DNA of 64,000 nucleotides from an uncultured Eubacteriales bacterium. Its GTDB lineage: Bacteria; Bacillota; Clostridia; Oscillospirales; Oscillospiraceae. The position numbers were made by a program, and so were the translations under genes. The first letter of the stretch is position 1, and each line of letters opens with the position of its first letter. Of the stretch, positions 7,617 through 16,609 are shown in pieces. Location of the stretch: NCBI GenBank assembly GCA_900549545.1, contig URPA01000004.1, positions 1-64,000 on the forward strand, written 5' to 3'. A model generated the notes under the pieces. It was not told where the DNA came from. It searched no databases and worked only from the letters and a program-made list of their open reading frames with translations.

Positions 7617-8282
7617 ATGAAAATCAAAAAGCTTATTGACCTTTCCCAGACCTTTTATCACAACAACCCCGGCTATATGCCCTATGAGCTGTGCGAGATA
7701 AATTATGAAACGCTCGTCCCCAAGGACGGCTATACCTCTGAGCGCATGTATATGAACACCCATACCTCCACTCACTTTGACGCGCCCTTCCATCACTTTG
7801 TCGACGGCATGGACGCCGCGCAGTACCCGATTGAGAATCTGGTCGGCGAAGCTGTTCCCATCGATCTTTTCGACCTTGGCGAGCACGGCGCAATCACTGC
7901 CGAGCATCTGGAGAAATATGCCGATGTCGTCAAGCCCGGCGATATCCTCCTGCTCTGCACCGGCTATGGCTATAAGCGCAGCTGGAGCTCCGACTATGTG
8001 GATAACTGGAGCTTCCTCACCGTCTCCGGCGCAAACTGGATCGTTGAGCACGGCGTTAAGGGCGTGGCTATTGATTGCATGAGCGTTGGCGGCCCCAAGA
8101 GCGAGGACCAGGGCGGCCCGGTGCACAAAATCTGCCTGAGCAAGGGCATCTGGTACGGCGAGGAGCTGTTCCTGCCCAGAGAGCTGCTTGAGGAGAAGCG
8201 CTGGAACTTTGCCTTCCTTCCGCTGAAGATGGAGCGCTGCTCCGGCGCACCTGGCCGGGCCATCGCATGGATTGAAGAATAA
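7617..8282 (+). CDS. Cyclase-family hydrolase (kynurenine formamidase-like)
   Basis: A 221-residue metal-dependent hydrolase of the cyclase family (PF04199). The family metal site HxGTHxDxPxH appears as HTSTHFDAPFH at about residues 44-54, so the Gly is replaced by Ser while the His/Asp ligands are kept. The family includes kynurenine formamidase, isatin hydrolase and polyketide-type cyclases, as well as lactone/amide hydrolases in sugar operons. Here it lies between an ABC sugar permease and a Gfo/Idh dehydrogenase. A role in opening a lactone or hydrolysing a sugar derivative produced by the dehydrogenase is plausible (inference). No tryptophan-pathway genes are nearby, so formamidase is unlikely. 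Confidence 0.82.
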   Translation: MKIKKLIDLSQTFYHNNPGYMPYELCEINYETLVPKDGYTSERMYMNTHTSTHFDAPFHHFVDGMDAAQYPIENLVGEAVPIDLFDLGEHGAITAEHLEKYADVVKPGDILLLCTGYGYKRSWSSDYVDNWSFLTVSGANWIVEHGVKGVAIDCMSVGGPKSEDQGGPVHKICLSKGIWYGEELFLPRELLEEKRWNFAFLPLKMERCSGAPGRAIAWIEE

Positions 8283-8314
8283 TCACGGGAAAACAAAAAT
8301 AAGGAGCGTTTTGC

Positions 8315-9352
8315 ATGAAGGTTTTAATGATAGGTGCGGGCGATATAGCCAAATCTCACGCGAGAGCTGTTGTCAGACTCGGCGGAAGCATTCTCGGGGC
8401 TTATGATGTCAACGAAACCGGCCTCAACGCCTTCGCAAGAGAGTTTTACTGCGATAAGCTCAGCTATGAGCAGATAAGCGAGTATGTTGACAAGGCCGAC
8501 TATGCCGTCATATCCACGCCGCCCACCAAGCGCCTTGACTATGTCGAGATGGTGCTTTCAAAGCATGTTCCTCTCTATCTTGAAAAGCCCATAGCCACAA
8601 CCGTCGAGGATGCAAACAAGATAGTCGATATGGCAAAGAAGTACGACGCTAAAATCATCGTCGGCTTTGCCCACCGCTTCCGCCCCGCGTTTGTGAAGAT
8701 GCACGATATGGTCGAGAGCGGCATGTTCGGACAGCCCGTCAATGTGTTCAGCTATCGCGTTGGCCCCGGCTTCGGCTATGGCAAAAACAACGCCACCTAC
8801 GGCAACTCCTGGCGCACCGACCCGAAGCTCGCCTGCGGCATGACCATCGAATCTGTCTCCCACGAGTTTAATCTTTTGACCTCCCTTGCCGGTGAGTTTG
8901 ACACCATCGCCTGCAACGTAAAGGGCACCCTGGACGCTATCCCGCAGTATGACACCAATTCCTCTATCATTATGCGCTGCAAGAACGGTGCAATCGCCTC
9001 CATCATGACAAGCTGGAGCAGCGGCGCGGGCGCGAATATCAAGGGCTACATAGGCACAAACGGCAGCATTCTGCTCAAGGGCCGCAATATGTTCGAGTTT
9101 GACTCGCTGACCTACCGCACTGTGGATATGGATCACGAGGAGACCATCACCTTTAACGACTCCTATGATCTTAACAAGGACGAGGTTATATACAATGTCC
9201 ACGTCTATTTCCAGGACTGCCTGAAAAACAACAAGCCCATCGAAATCGGCGGGCTCTCCGAGGGAATGAAGGTTCTGCGCCTCTCCAACGCCGCGCTTGA
9301 ATCTTCCCGCGAGAACAAAACCATCAGGCTCGGGGAATATTACACCCTGTAA
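8315..9352 (+). CDS. Gfo/Idh/MocA-family oxidoreductase
   Basis: A 345-residue NAD(P)-dependent sugar or inositol-type dehydrogenase. The N-terminal Rossmann fold begins MKVLMIGAGDIAKSHARA, and the family EKP motif is present (LYLEKPIATT, about residues 88-97), with the catalytic Lys. The C-terminal alpha/beta substrate domain follows from about residue 120. It is in the middle of the transporter/transketolase operon with its own ribosome site (AAGGAG). Members of the family oxidise or epimerise cyclic polyols and sugars (for example myo-inositol and D-apiose). The exact substrate cannot be read here. Confidence 0.88.
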   Translation: MKVLMIGAGDIAKSHARAVVRLGGSILGAYDVNETGLNAFAREFYCDKLSYEQISEYVDKADYAVISTPPTKRLDYVEMVLSKHVPLYLEKPIATTVEDANKIVDMAKKYDAKIIVGFAHRFRPAFVKMHDMVESGMFGQPVNVFSYRVGPGFGYGKNNATYGNSWRTDPKLACGMTIESVSHEFNLLTSLAGEFDTIACNVKGTLDAIPQYDTNSSIIMRCKNGAIASIMTSWSSGAGANIKGYIGTNGSILLKGRNMFEFDSLTYRTVDMDHEETITFNDSYDLNKDEVIYNVHVYFQDCLKNNKPIEIGGLSEGMKVLRLSNAALESSRENKTIRLGEYYTL

Positions 9353-9367
9353 TTATCGGAGGCCGAT

Positions 9368-10198
9368 ATGAACGAAGAAAAAATCTTGATGCTCAGGGAG
9401 AAGGCAAAGCTTCTGCGCAAGACCGCTGTTACCATGATTTATGAGGCGCAGTCCGGGCACCCCGGCGGGTCGCTGTCGATAGCGGATATCGTCGCCGCGC
9501 TGTACTTCTCCGAAATGAGAGTTGACCCGAGGAACCCCCAGTGGGCGGACAGGGACCGCTTTGTCCTCTCCAAGGGCCATGTCTGTCCCATACAGTATTC
9601 CGCGCTCGGTCTGCTGGGCTTCTTCCCCGAAGAGGTCCTGCACACCCTGCGCAAGGAGGGCTCCATGCTTCAGGGGCACCCCAGCATGGTCAAGTGCCCC
9701 GGTATTGATATCTCCACCGGTTCTCTGGGGCAGGGCGCTTCCTGCGCTGTTGGAATGGCTCTCGCCGGTAAGCGCGATAAAAAGGATTACCGCGTGTTCA
9801 CCGTACTTGGCGACGGGGAGATGAACGAGGGCATAGTCTGGGAGGCGATGATGACCGCCAACAAGTACAGGCTGGATAACTACATAATGATTCTCGACAA
9901 CAACGGCCTCCAACTTGACGGCACGACGGACGAGGTCATGCCGGGGCTTGATATGTCGAAGAAGGCGGAGGCCTTTGGCTTTGAGGTGTATGAGATTGAC
10001 GGCCATGATATGGCTCAGATTCTGGACACTCTGGACAAAATAAGAGCCGCCAAAAACGGCAGGCCCAAGTTCATAAACGCCCACACCGTCAAGGGCAAGG
10101 GCGTGGACTATATGGAAAACTCACTTGACTGGCATGGTAAAGCGCCCAACAGAGAGCAGTACGAGAGCGCCATGGCGCAGCTTGAGAGGGGGATTTGA
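9368..10198 (+). CDS. Transketolase, N-terminal (TPP-binding) subunit
   Basis: A 276-residue protein covering the thiamine-diphosphate domain of transketolase. SGHPGGSLS lies near residue 30 and the TPP/Mg motif GDGEMNEG, ending in an Asn about 30 residues later, lies at about 148-180. The partner pyrimidine-binding half is the next gene, the usual split form in Clostridia. The stop codon overlaps the region just before the next start. Placed after a Gfo/Idh dehydrogenase and without any kinase in the operon, it may act on a substrate specific to this pathway rather than in the general pentose phosphate route. A second split pair occurs at 39349-41171. Confidence 0.93.
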   Translation: MNEEKILMLREKAKLLRKTAVTMIYEAQSGHPGGSLSIADIVAALYFSEMRVDPRNPQWADRDRFVLSKGHVCPIQYSALGLLGFFPEEVLHTLRKEGSMLQGHPSMVKCPGIDISTGSLGQGASCAVGMALAGKRDKKDYRVFTVLGDGEMNEGIVWEAMMTANKYRLDNYIMILDNNGLQLDGTTDEVMPGLDMSKKAEAFGFEVYEIDGHDMAQILDTLDKIRAAKNGRPKFINAHTVKGKGVDYMENSLDWHGKAPNREQYESAMAQLERGI

Positions 10199-10200
10199 CA

Positions 10201-11136
10201 ATGGCTCTTGGAGATATGATAGCCACCCGTGACGGCTTCGGAGACGAGATAGTTGAAGTCGGCAGAGAGAACAGCAATGTCTATGTTGTGGATGCTGACA
10301 TCGGCAAGTCCTGCAAGACCGGGAAATTTGCCAAAGCCCTGCCCGAGCAGTACTGCAACGTGGGCATAGCCGAGCAAAACTGCGCCGCCTTCTCTGCCGG
10401 GCTTGCCACCACGGGCAAGATTCCCTTTGTGGTGACCTATGCCGTGTTTGGCTCCCTGCGCATGTGCGAGATGATTCGTCAGGAGATATGCTACACCAAT
10501 CTGAATGTGAAGATCGCCTGCTCTCACGGCGGCCTGACTCCCGCCAACGACGGGGCGAGCCATCAGGCAATTGAGGATATGGGCGTGCTCAGGACTATCC
10601 CGAACATGACGGTCATTCAGCCCGCGGACTATGTCTCCGCAAGGAAGCTTGTGCGCGCCGCGGCTGAGACCTACGGCCCGATGTTCCTGCGCTTTACAAG
10701 AGACGCCGTTCCCGTGATATACAATGACGACGCAAAGTTCGTTATCGGCAAGGCGAACAAGCTCCGCGAAGGGGAGCGGGTTGCCATTATCGCCATCGGA
10801 GATACCGTGCGTCTGGCTCTTGAAGCGGCTGACAGGCTTTCGGCTGAGGGCATCAGCGCCCGTGTGCTGGATATGCACACGCTCAAGCCCCTGGATACGG
10901 AGGCTGTCGCTGCCTGCATAAACGACATCGGCAGGATAGTCACCGTCGAGGATCACAATATTCTCAACGGCCTTGGCAGCGCCGTCTGCGAGTGCGTCGC
11001 CGAAGCGGGCAAGGGCCTCGTCCGCCGCATCGGCGTGCAGGATCAGTTCGGCGGCTCAGCGCCATATGAGCGCCTGCTGGAGGTCAACGGAATCACTGTT
11101 GACAACATCGTCGCTCAGGCAAAGAGCATGCTCTGA
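10201..11136 (+). CDS. Transketolase, C-terminal subunit
   Basis: A 311-residue transketolase pyrimidine domain plus C-terminal domain. It contains the conserved ADIGKSCKTGKFAKALPEQ region and GIAEQNCAAFSAGLA, with the Glu that activates the TPP aminopyrimidine. It pairs with the preceding subunit to form an active heterotetramer. The start is taken at the ATG at 10201, where the GAGGGGG site is 8 bases upstream; the in-frame TTG at 10195 would lie almost on top of that site. It is the last gene of the operon, followed within 60 bases by a strong bidirectional terminator. Confidence 0.92.
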   Translation: MALGDMIATRDGFGDEIVEVGRENSNVYVVDADIGKSCKTGKFAKALPEQYCNVGIAEQNCAAFSAGLATTGKIPFVVTYAVFGSLRMCEMIRQEICYTNLNVKIACSHGGLTPANDGASHQAIEDMGVLRTIPNMTVIQPADYVSARKLVRAAAETYGPMFLRFTRDAVPVIYNDDAKFVIGKANKLREGERVAIIAIGDTVRLALEAADRLSAEGISARVLDMHTLKPLDTEAVAACINDIGRIVTVEDHNILNGLGSAVCECVAEAGKGLVRRIGVQDQFGGSAPYERLLEVNGITVDNIVAQAKSML

Positions 11137-11152
11137 GGGGAAAACACAGCAA

Positions 11153-11192
11153 AAAGAGCCTTCTATCCACAGTCGCGGATAGAAGGCTCTTT
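11153..11192. terminator. Bidirectional terminator between convergent operons
   Basis: A 16-bp stem (11153-11168 with 11177-11192) with A-tract and T-tract ends separates the + strand transketolase operon from the minus-strand aminotransferase. Confidence 0.9.
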
Positions 11193-11197
11193 AGCTT

Positions 11198-12376
11198 TTA
11201 TAATCCATATTCCTCGGCCAGCCGCTTGAAGGCGGGGAGGGAGCGCTTTATCATCTCCGGGGAGACGCAGTAGGCCACGCGCGCATAGCCGGGCAGGCCA
11301 AAATCGTCACTCGGGACGAGCAGCAGCTCGTATTTCTTCGCGCGCTCGCTGAAGGCCTTGGCGTCCGGCTCGGGGCTCTTCAAAAACAGATAGAACGCGC
11401 CGTCGGGGTACACGCAGTCAAAGCCGCAGGCGCACAGCCCCTCATACAGCAGGCCGCGGTTGCCCTTATACACGGAGATGTCCGCCGTGGCGGTGAGGCA
11501 TTTTTCCACAACGCGCTGGATAAGGCTGGGGGCGTTGATATAGCCGTTGGCGCGCGCCGCGCCGCAGAGAGCGGCAAAAACATCGGCTCTGTCCGCCATG
11601 TTGCCGTTGACGGCGAGGTAGCCAATGCGCTCGCCGGGCAGGGAGAGGGACTTGCTGAAGGAGTAGCACAGTATGCAGTCGTCATAATAGCACAGCGGGC
11701 AGGGGACAGCCTCACCGTCGTACACAAGCTCCCTGTATGGCTCGTCGGAGATGAGATAAATGCTGTGCCCGAACTCCTTCTCAGCCGCGCGGAGAATATC
11801 ACACAGCTCCCGAAGCGCCTCCGGAGAGATGATGACGCCGGAGGGATTGTTGGGGGAGTTGATGATAATGGCCTTGGTGTTGGCATTCAGGGCGTTTTTG
11901 AGCGCCTGAGCGTCGGGCTGGAGCCGCTCGTCCGGCGGCAGGGCGATAAGGCGGCCACCGGCGGCCTCGGCAAAAAGGCGGTACTCCGGGAAAAACGGCG
12001 CGAAGGTGATGACCTCTTCACCGGGCAGAAGCAGCGCGCGCATACTCACTGCAAGCCCGGAGGACGCGCCGCAGGTGACGTACACCATATCCGGCGACAC
12101 GTTTGCCCCGCGTTTACACAGATCCTCCGCAATGGCCTTGCGCAGGCTCATAATCCCCGGCGCGGGCGTATAGGCGTGCAGCTCGGCGGCATCCGCCTCC
12201 ATAGCGTCCAGCACCGCCTGCTTTACGCACTCCGGCGCGGGTACGCTGGGATTGCCGATGCTGAAATCGAACACATTTTCCGCGCCTATCTCGGCCTTCC
12301 TCGCGGCGCCATAGGCGGAAAGCTCACGTATGCAGTTGTCACTGCGGCCCCATTTGAGGCTGGATTCGGACAGCAT
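11198..12376 (-). CDS. PLP-dependent class I/II aminotransferase
   Basis: A 392-residue fold-type I aminotransferase of the aspartate-aminotransferase superfamily. Visible landmarks are FDFSIGNPSVPAPE near residue 30, NSPNNPSGV in the PLP-pyridine region, and the SFSKSLSLPGERIGY segment carrying the Schiff-base lysine. Arg in the C-terminal part (ARVAYCVS) is the usual alpha-carboxylate site. The start is the ATG at 12376, with GGAGG 8 bases upstream; the frame extends 33 codons further but lacks a ribosome site. It is monocistronic with its own promoter (TTGACG/TAAAAT). Substrate specificity is not clear; aspartate or branched/aromatic transamination are all possible. Confidence 0.9.
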   Translation of the reverse strand: MLSESSLKWGRSDNCIRELSAYGAARKAEIGAENVFDFSIGNPSVPAPECVKQAVLDAMEADAAELHAYTPAPGIMSLRKAIAEDLCKRGANVSPDMVYVTCGASSGLAVSMRALLLPGEEVITFAPFFPEYRLFAEAAGGRLIALPPDERLQPDAQALKNALNANTKAIIINSPNNPSGVIISPEALRELCDILRAAEKEFGHSIYLISDEPYRELVYDGEAVPCPLCYYDDCILCYSFSKSLSLPGERIGYLAVNGNMADRADVFAALCGAARANGYINAPSLIQRVVEKCLTATADISVYKGNRGLLYEGLCACGFDCVYPDGAFYLFLKSPEPDAKAFSERAKKYELLLVPSDDFGLPGYARVAYCVSPEMIKRSLPAFKRLAEEYGL

Positions 12377-12422
12377 GATAATATCCTCCATGTATCTGTA
12401 AAAGTTAAAATCGACTCCTGAC

Positions 12423-12451
12423 ATTTTAATATATCCCGTACCGGACGTCAA
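12423..12451 (-). promoter_or_regulatory. Promoter of the aminotransferase gene
   Basis: On the minus strand, TTGACG (12451-12446), a 17-base spacer, and TAAAAT (12428-12423), about 46 bases upstream of the start codon. Confidence 0.65.
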
Positions 12452-12496
12452 GAAAGGCTTTAACAAAGCGTCCAATAAAAAAATCGAAAAAAAGTA

Positions 12497-12526
12497 TTGA
12501 CAAATCGCGCGGTTTTTGGTATATTT
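12497..12526 (+). promoter_or_regulatory. Promoter of the tRNA-Asp/tRNA-Thr operon
   Basis: A consensus TTGACA at 12497-12502, a 17-base spacer, and TATATT at 12520-12525, 32 bases before the first tRNA. Confidence 0.8.
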
Positions 12527-12557
12527 ACTAAGCCGTTAAAAAAGGCAACCAAGCTGT

Positions 12558-12634
<77 letters not shown>

Positions 12635-12663
12635 TATGCCCCTTTCTAAGGGGCATATACTTT

Positions 12664-12739
<76 letters not shown>

Positions 12740-12743
12740 ATAA

Positions 12744-12779
12744 AATCCGCTCAAATCTCTTGATTTGGGCGGATTTTTT
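12744..12779 (+). terminator. Terminator of the tRNA operon
   Basis: A 14-bp stem (12744-12757 with 12762-12775) is followed by a T-run, directly after the tRNA-Thr CCA. Confidence 0.9.
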
Positions 12780-12884
12780 GCGTTTTGCTTCATCAAAGCG
12801 GTGGGTTAACTCATGGGCACAAAGCAAAAAGGGCATCGCTTGTCAGTACACGAGTGGTGCCCTTTACTATTTTGCATCTCAACC

Positions 12885-12913
12885 TTTACTTTTCTTTCAA
12901 TATTGGTTATAAT
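12885..12913 (+). promoter_or_regulatory. Promoter of the Fic gene
   Basis: TTTACT at 12885-12890, a 17-base spacer, and TATAAT at 12908-12913. The predicted start near 12920 leaves a short leader to the ATG at 12938, which supports that start codon over the ATG at 12920. Confidence 0.65.
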
Positions 12914-12937
12914 AAGTAAATGAAGAAGGTGGGCATT

Positions 12938-13849
12938 ATGATTTCTTATGACGGGCTCATTCAGAAGCTGAGCGACAAAGGGCTTACAAGGACTGCGCTT
13001 ACGGAGAGGCTGGGCATTTCCTCCAGAACGATTGCAAAAATCGGCCACGGAGAGAAGATTGCTGACCGCGTGCTTTCAAAAATTGCTGCGTTTCTGGTCT
13101 GCAAGCCGGAAGAGCTCTATCGGAGCATTTCGGACAACGCCTTGCTGCAAACGCTGCGGGACGAGAAGAGCATCCGTATGCCGGGCGGCTTGTACCATGA
13201 GTTACAGGTTCGCATGACCTACAACTCCAACCATATTGAGGGCGGCAGGCTCAGCGAGGATCAGACGCGGTTGATTTTTGAAACAAACACAGTAGATGTC
13301 GGTGACGGCATCCCTGTTGATGATATAATCGAGACGGTCAACCATTTCCGCGCTATTGACTATGTGATAGACCACGCGGAGGATCGACTGACCGAGGACA
13401 TTATAAAAGAGCTGCACCGCATTTTGAAACAGAGCACAAGAGACTCAAGCTTGGATTGGTTTGCCGTGGGGGACTATAAAAAGCGCGCTAATGTTGTTGG
13501 CGGGCAAGAAACCACAAAGCCGAAGGATGTTTCCGCGCGGATGAAAGCGCTGCTCTCCGAGTACGAATCACTGGGCGCAGCCACGATTGACGACATTATC
13601 CGTTTTCACTATGAATTTGAACGAATCCACCCTTTTCAGGACGGCAACGGAAGGGTCGGACGCTTGATTGCGCTAAAGGAATGCCTGCGGTTCAACATCG
13701 TTCCGTTCATCATTGAAGACGCCAAGAAGCTGTTTTATTACCGTGGACTCTCCGAGTGGGAGACGGAAAAGGGACATTTGACGGATACCTGTCTGGACGG
13801 GCAGGACACATTCAAACGGCTTATGGCTATGTTTGATATGCAGGCGTAA
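12938..13849 (+). CDS. Fic-domain protein with N-terminal helix-turn-helix
   Basis: A 303-residue protein with an XRE-like HTH (about residues 5-60) joined to a Fic fold. The catalytic loop HPFQDGNGRVGR is intact at residues 231-242, so the protein should transfer AMP (or another nucleotide moiety) to a hydroxyl side chain of a target. The N-terminal inhibitory motif SNHIEG (residues 97-102) has the regulatory Glu, which normally holds the enzyme off. The start is the ATG at 12938, preceded by AAGGTGGG and matching the promoter position. The gene stands alone next to tRNA-Thr, with no antitoxin partner gene. The HTH may let it bind its own promoter (inference). Confidence 0.92.
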   Translation: MISYDGLIQKLSDKGLTRTALTERLGISSRTIAKIGHGEKIADRVLSKIAAFLVCKPEELYRSISDNALLQTLRDEKSIRMPGGLYHELQVRMTYNSNHIEGGRLSEDQTRLIFETNTVDVGDGIPVDDIIETVNHFRAIDYVIDHAEDRLTEDIIKELHRILKQSTRDSSLDWFAVGDYKKRANVVGGQETTKPKDVSARMKALLSEYESLGAATIDDIIRFHYEFERIHPFQDGNGRVGRLIALKECLRFNIVPFIIEDAKKLFYYRGLSEWETEKGHLTDTCLDGQDTFKRLMAMFDMQA

Positions 13850-13952
13850 AATGCGGCGGGATGAGACAGATAAGCGGAAATTGATGTGCAAGCATGAATC
13901 AGTGAATGACTATTTTTCTTATTAAGTCAAAAAGCGAAGTGGGGGATAGACG

Positions 13953-15608
13953 ATGGTGAAATCATTTTCAAAAAAATACAGCACCATTCTATTTATTGTT
14001 CTCGCCATACTCGCGGCAATGGCGCTTCGGCAGATCGGGCTTCACGTAGACGCTCCGCTGGACCAGGTTATCGATAGCCTTCGGGCCGGTATCTACATCG
14101 GTATGTTTGCGCTCTGGGGAGTTTCCCTTCGCAGGCGGACTGTTCAGCCCCAGGTGCGCCGCTATTTCACGGTGATTCCTGTGCTGATGATCGTTTGGAT
14201 CACCGCGAGGCTCATTCGTTATTCTTTTACGGATGATCCATGGCTGAGCCGCCATCTTTGGCATCTGTACTACTTAGGTATGCAGTTTATCCCATGCCTG
14301 GCGGTGCTTGTATCCCTGTCGCTGGGAAAGCCGGAAAACTTCCTACTGAGCAAGTGGACAAAGCTGCTTTACATCCCCACGGCCCTGTTTTTCCTGCTGG
14401 TGATGACCAACGACTTTCATAAGCTTGTGTTTGTATTCCCGGAAGACGCTGCCGTGTGGACTGATGATTACCGCTATGGGGTGTTGTATCCTTTTGTGAT
14501 AGGCTGGGAGCTTTGCTGCGCATTAACGGCGCTTGTTATTATGCTGGTAAAGTGCCGCGTTCCGGGCAGCCGCAAGGTTTTACTGCTGCCCTTCGTCCCT
14601 GTGATACTGGCGGTGGTTTATGGCCTCATGTATATCTTCTGTATGCCGGTGCTGAAACCGCTGGCAGGGGATATCACCGTGGTATTCTGCCTGCTGTTTG
14701 CCGCCGCGTTTGAAAGCTGCATCCAATGCGGGCTGATTCAATCGAACACCGGCTATGACGAGCTGTTTTTGGTAAGCAGGCTGGGCGCGCAGATTACGGA
14801 CAGAGAGAACGAGCTCTGCCTTAAGAGCCTCAATGCACGGGAGCTGACGGAAAAGCAGCGAATCAGCGCCGGAGTGCAGCCGATTTCGCTTGACGGCAGC
14901 CTTCTTATCAGGAGCAAGCCCATTGGCTTTGGCAATGTGCTATGGCAGGAGGATGTGGCAGAGCTGACTGAAGCCATCGAGGAGATTGAAGAAAACTGCC
15001 GGGAGCTGGCGGAGCACAACCGCATTCGGCAGAAAAACCTTGAAACAAAGAAGAAAATTCTGAGCCTTCAGGAAAAGAACCGGGTGAACGACCTGCTTCA
15101 CCGGGAAATGGCCGGGCAAATTGACCTGATTGACCGGCTGCTGGCCCAATATGACGCGGAAACGGATGAGCAAACGCGGCGCAGGCTCCTCGCCGGGGCG
15201 GCAGTTGCGGGCGCTTACATAAAACGCTGCGGCAATCTGCTGCTCATAAGTGAGCGCAGCACACAGACGGATATCCGGGACCTGTCCAGGTGCTTCGATG
15301 AATCCTTTATCAATCTGGAGCTGCTGGGCGTTAACTGCCTCCACACCCTGCCGCCGGGCTGCCTGCTGGCAACGAGGGATATGCTCCGGGTATACCGCGG
15401 CTTTGAAACGCTAATGGAGGCCTGTTTGTTTGACCTTTCCCATGTGTGGATTCAAATGCGGGAGGGGGAGAGCGGTTATCTTTTGAATATGGAATTTGTC
15501 TGCGATACCGAGCTCTCCTCTTACGCGTCCATCGCGGATTCCTTTACCTGTGAGGACGGGGCATACCGCTTTGCCTTCAGGCTGGAGAAAGGCGGTGAGG
15601 GAGCATGA
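13953..15608 (+). CDS. 7TM membrane sensor with degenerate kinase-like C-terminus
   Basis: A 551-residue protein. Residues 1-245 contain about seven to eight hydrophobic helices, resembling the 7TM module of sensor histidine kinases. A long coiled coil follows (about 290-390) and then a C-terminal region (about 390-551) laid out like a DHp/HATPase unit. No clear catalytic His motif or G1/G2 ATP-binding boxes are present; only an N-box-like MEACLFDLSHVWI stretch remains. It is therefore probably a membrane-bound pseudokinase or sensor partner. It overlaps the next gene (an intact kinase) by ATGA, so the two are co-translated. I infer that it senses the signal and controls the second kinase. 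Confidence 0.75.
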   Translation: MVKSFSKKYSTILFIVLAILAAMALRQIGLHVDAPLDQVIDSLRAGIYIGMFALWGVSLRRRTVQPQVRRYFTVIPVLMIVWITARLIRYSFTDDPWLSRHLWHLYYLGMQFIPCLAVLVSLSLGKPENFLLSKWTKLLYIPTALFFLLVMTNDFHKLVFVFPEDAAVWTDDYRYGVLYPFVIGWELCCALTALVIMLVKCRVPGSRKVLLLPFVPVILAVVYGLMYIFCMPVLKPLAGDITVVFCLLFAAAFESCIQCGLIQSNTGYDELFLVSRLGAQITDRENELCLKSLNARELTEKQRISAGVQPISLDGSLLIRSKPIGFGNVLWQEDVAELTEAIEEIEENCRELAEHNRIRQKNLETKKKILSLQEKNRVNDLLHREMAGQIDLIDRLLAQYDAETDEQTRRRLLAGAAVAGAYIKRCGNLLLISERSTQTDIRDLSRCFDESFINLELLGVNCLHTLPPGCLLATRDMLRVYRGFETLMEACLFDLSHVWIQMREGESGYLLNMEFVCDTELSSYASIADSFTCEDGAYRFAFRLEKGGEGA

Positions 15609-16609
15609 AGCTATGGAGACCTCGGCGGCTTAAGGACAGGTATGAGCTGCGCGTCGCCGTAAAAGAGGCTTTGGACACGCTGCCTGCCGCTGTCTGTTAT
15701 TTTACTCCCTCCGGTACTGTCAAGCTATGCAACCGGGCTATGTATGCGCTTTTCAGAAGAATTACTCAGAGTGACCTGCAAAGCTTTTACGAGCTGCAAG
15801 AGGCGCTGGAGGGCTGCGACCAATCCACCGGTATTATACGGGAGGGAAATGTGTTCCTTTTCCCGGATGGAAAAGCCTGGCAGTATTCCGCGGAGGAGGT
15901 CAAAACGACTGACGGCAAGGTTTATATAGAGGCCGTGTTCAGCGATGTGACCGAGCTGCATGAAAAACGGCAGGAGCTGAAACGCCAGTCACGGGAACTG
16001 AAAAAGATGTACCGGGAATTGAAGCTCCTGTCGGAGAATGTGCAGGAGGCGACCAGAGAGCAGGAAATCCTGAATATGAAATCCCGGCTGCACGATCAGA
16101 TGAACATGGGCGTTGCCGCCATACGGCAAATGCTGCGCCAGAACACCACTTCTGAGGAAAACGCGGCTGCCGTCACACAGTTTCGCCGCGCCATTCAGGT
16201 TTTGCAGGAGGAGAACGCCTATCCGCAGGATGATGTGACAGAGTTTATGCGGGACGCGGCGGTATCCGGCATGGAGGTCAAAATCACAGGGAAGCTGCCG
16301 GAAAAGGAGGAGCTAATCCACTTGCTGCTGCCGGTTATGCGGGAGGCCTGCGTCAACGCCGCCCGTCATGCCGACGCTGCCACGCTGTATATAAGGGCAG
16401 AGCAAAGCGGGGACGCCGTTACCCTGCGCATGACTAATGACGGCAAGCAGCCAAAGAGAGAAATTGTGCCCCGGGGCGGGCTTGCGGACTTGGAGAAAAT
16501 GCTTGCCGAAGCAGGCGGAACTATGCAAATCCAGTCGCAGCCGGTATTTATGCTGACGGTTACACTGCCGGTGGGCAGGCAGAAAACAGGGCAGGGGGTG
16601 CAGCCATGA
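15605..16609 (+). CDS. Soluble PAS-domain sensor histidine kinase
   Basis: A 334-residue kinase without membrane segments. A PAS domain covers about residues 20-115, a coiled coil about 115-160, and the phosphoacceptor is in SRLHDQM (His163, HisKA_3-like). The HATPase domain shows an N-box (REACVNAARHA, about 240-250), a G1-type NDG and a GGLADLEKML G2 region. It overlaps the gene before and the gene after by 4 bases each. The likely phosphotransfer partner is the NarL-type regulator that follows. Signal input probably comes from the 7TM protein upstream, through the PAS domain or coiled coil (inference). Confidence 0.87.
   Translation: MKLWRPRRLKDRYELRVAVKEALDTLPAAVCYFTPSGTVKLCNRAMYALFRRITQSDLQSFYELQEALEGCDQSTGIIREGNVFLFPDGKAWQYSAEEVKTTDGKVYIEAVFSDVTELHEKRQELKRQSRELKKMYRELKLLSENVQEATREQEILNMKSRLHDQMNMGVAAIRQMLRQNTTSEENAAAVTQFRRAIQVLQEENAYPQDDVTEFMRDAAVSGMEVKITGKLPEKEELIHLLLPVMREACVNAARHADAATLYIRAEQSGDAVTLRMTNDGKQPKREIVPRGGLADLEKMLAEAGGTMQIQSQPVFMLTVTLPVGRQKTGQGVQP

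Noticed and set aside
10195..10200. TTG start for the transketolase C-terminal subunit
   Set aside because: It lies almost on the GAGGGGG site; the ATG at 10201 is correctly spaced.
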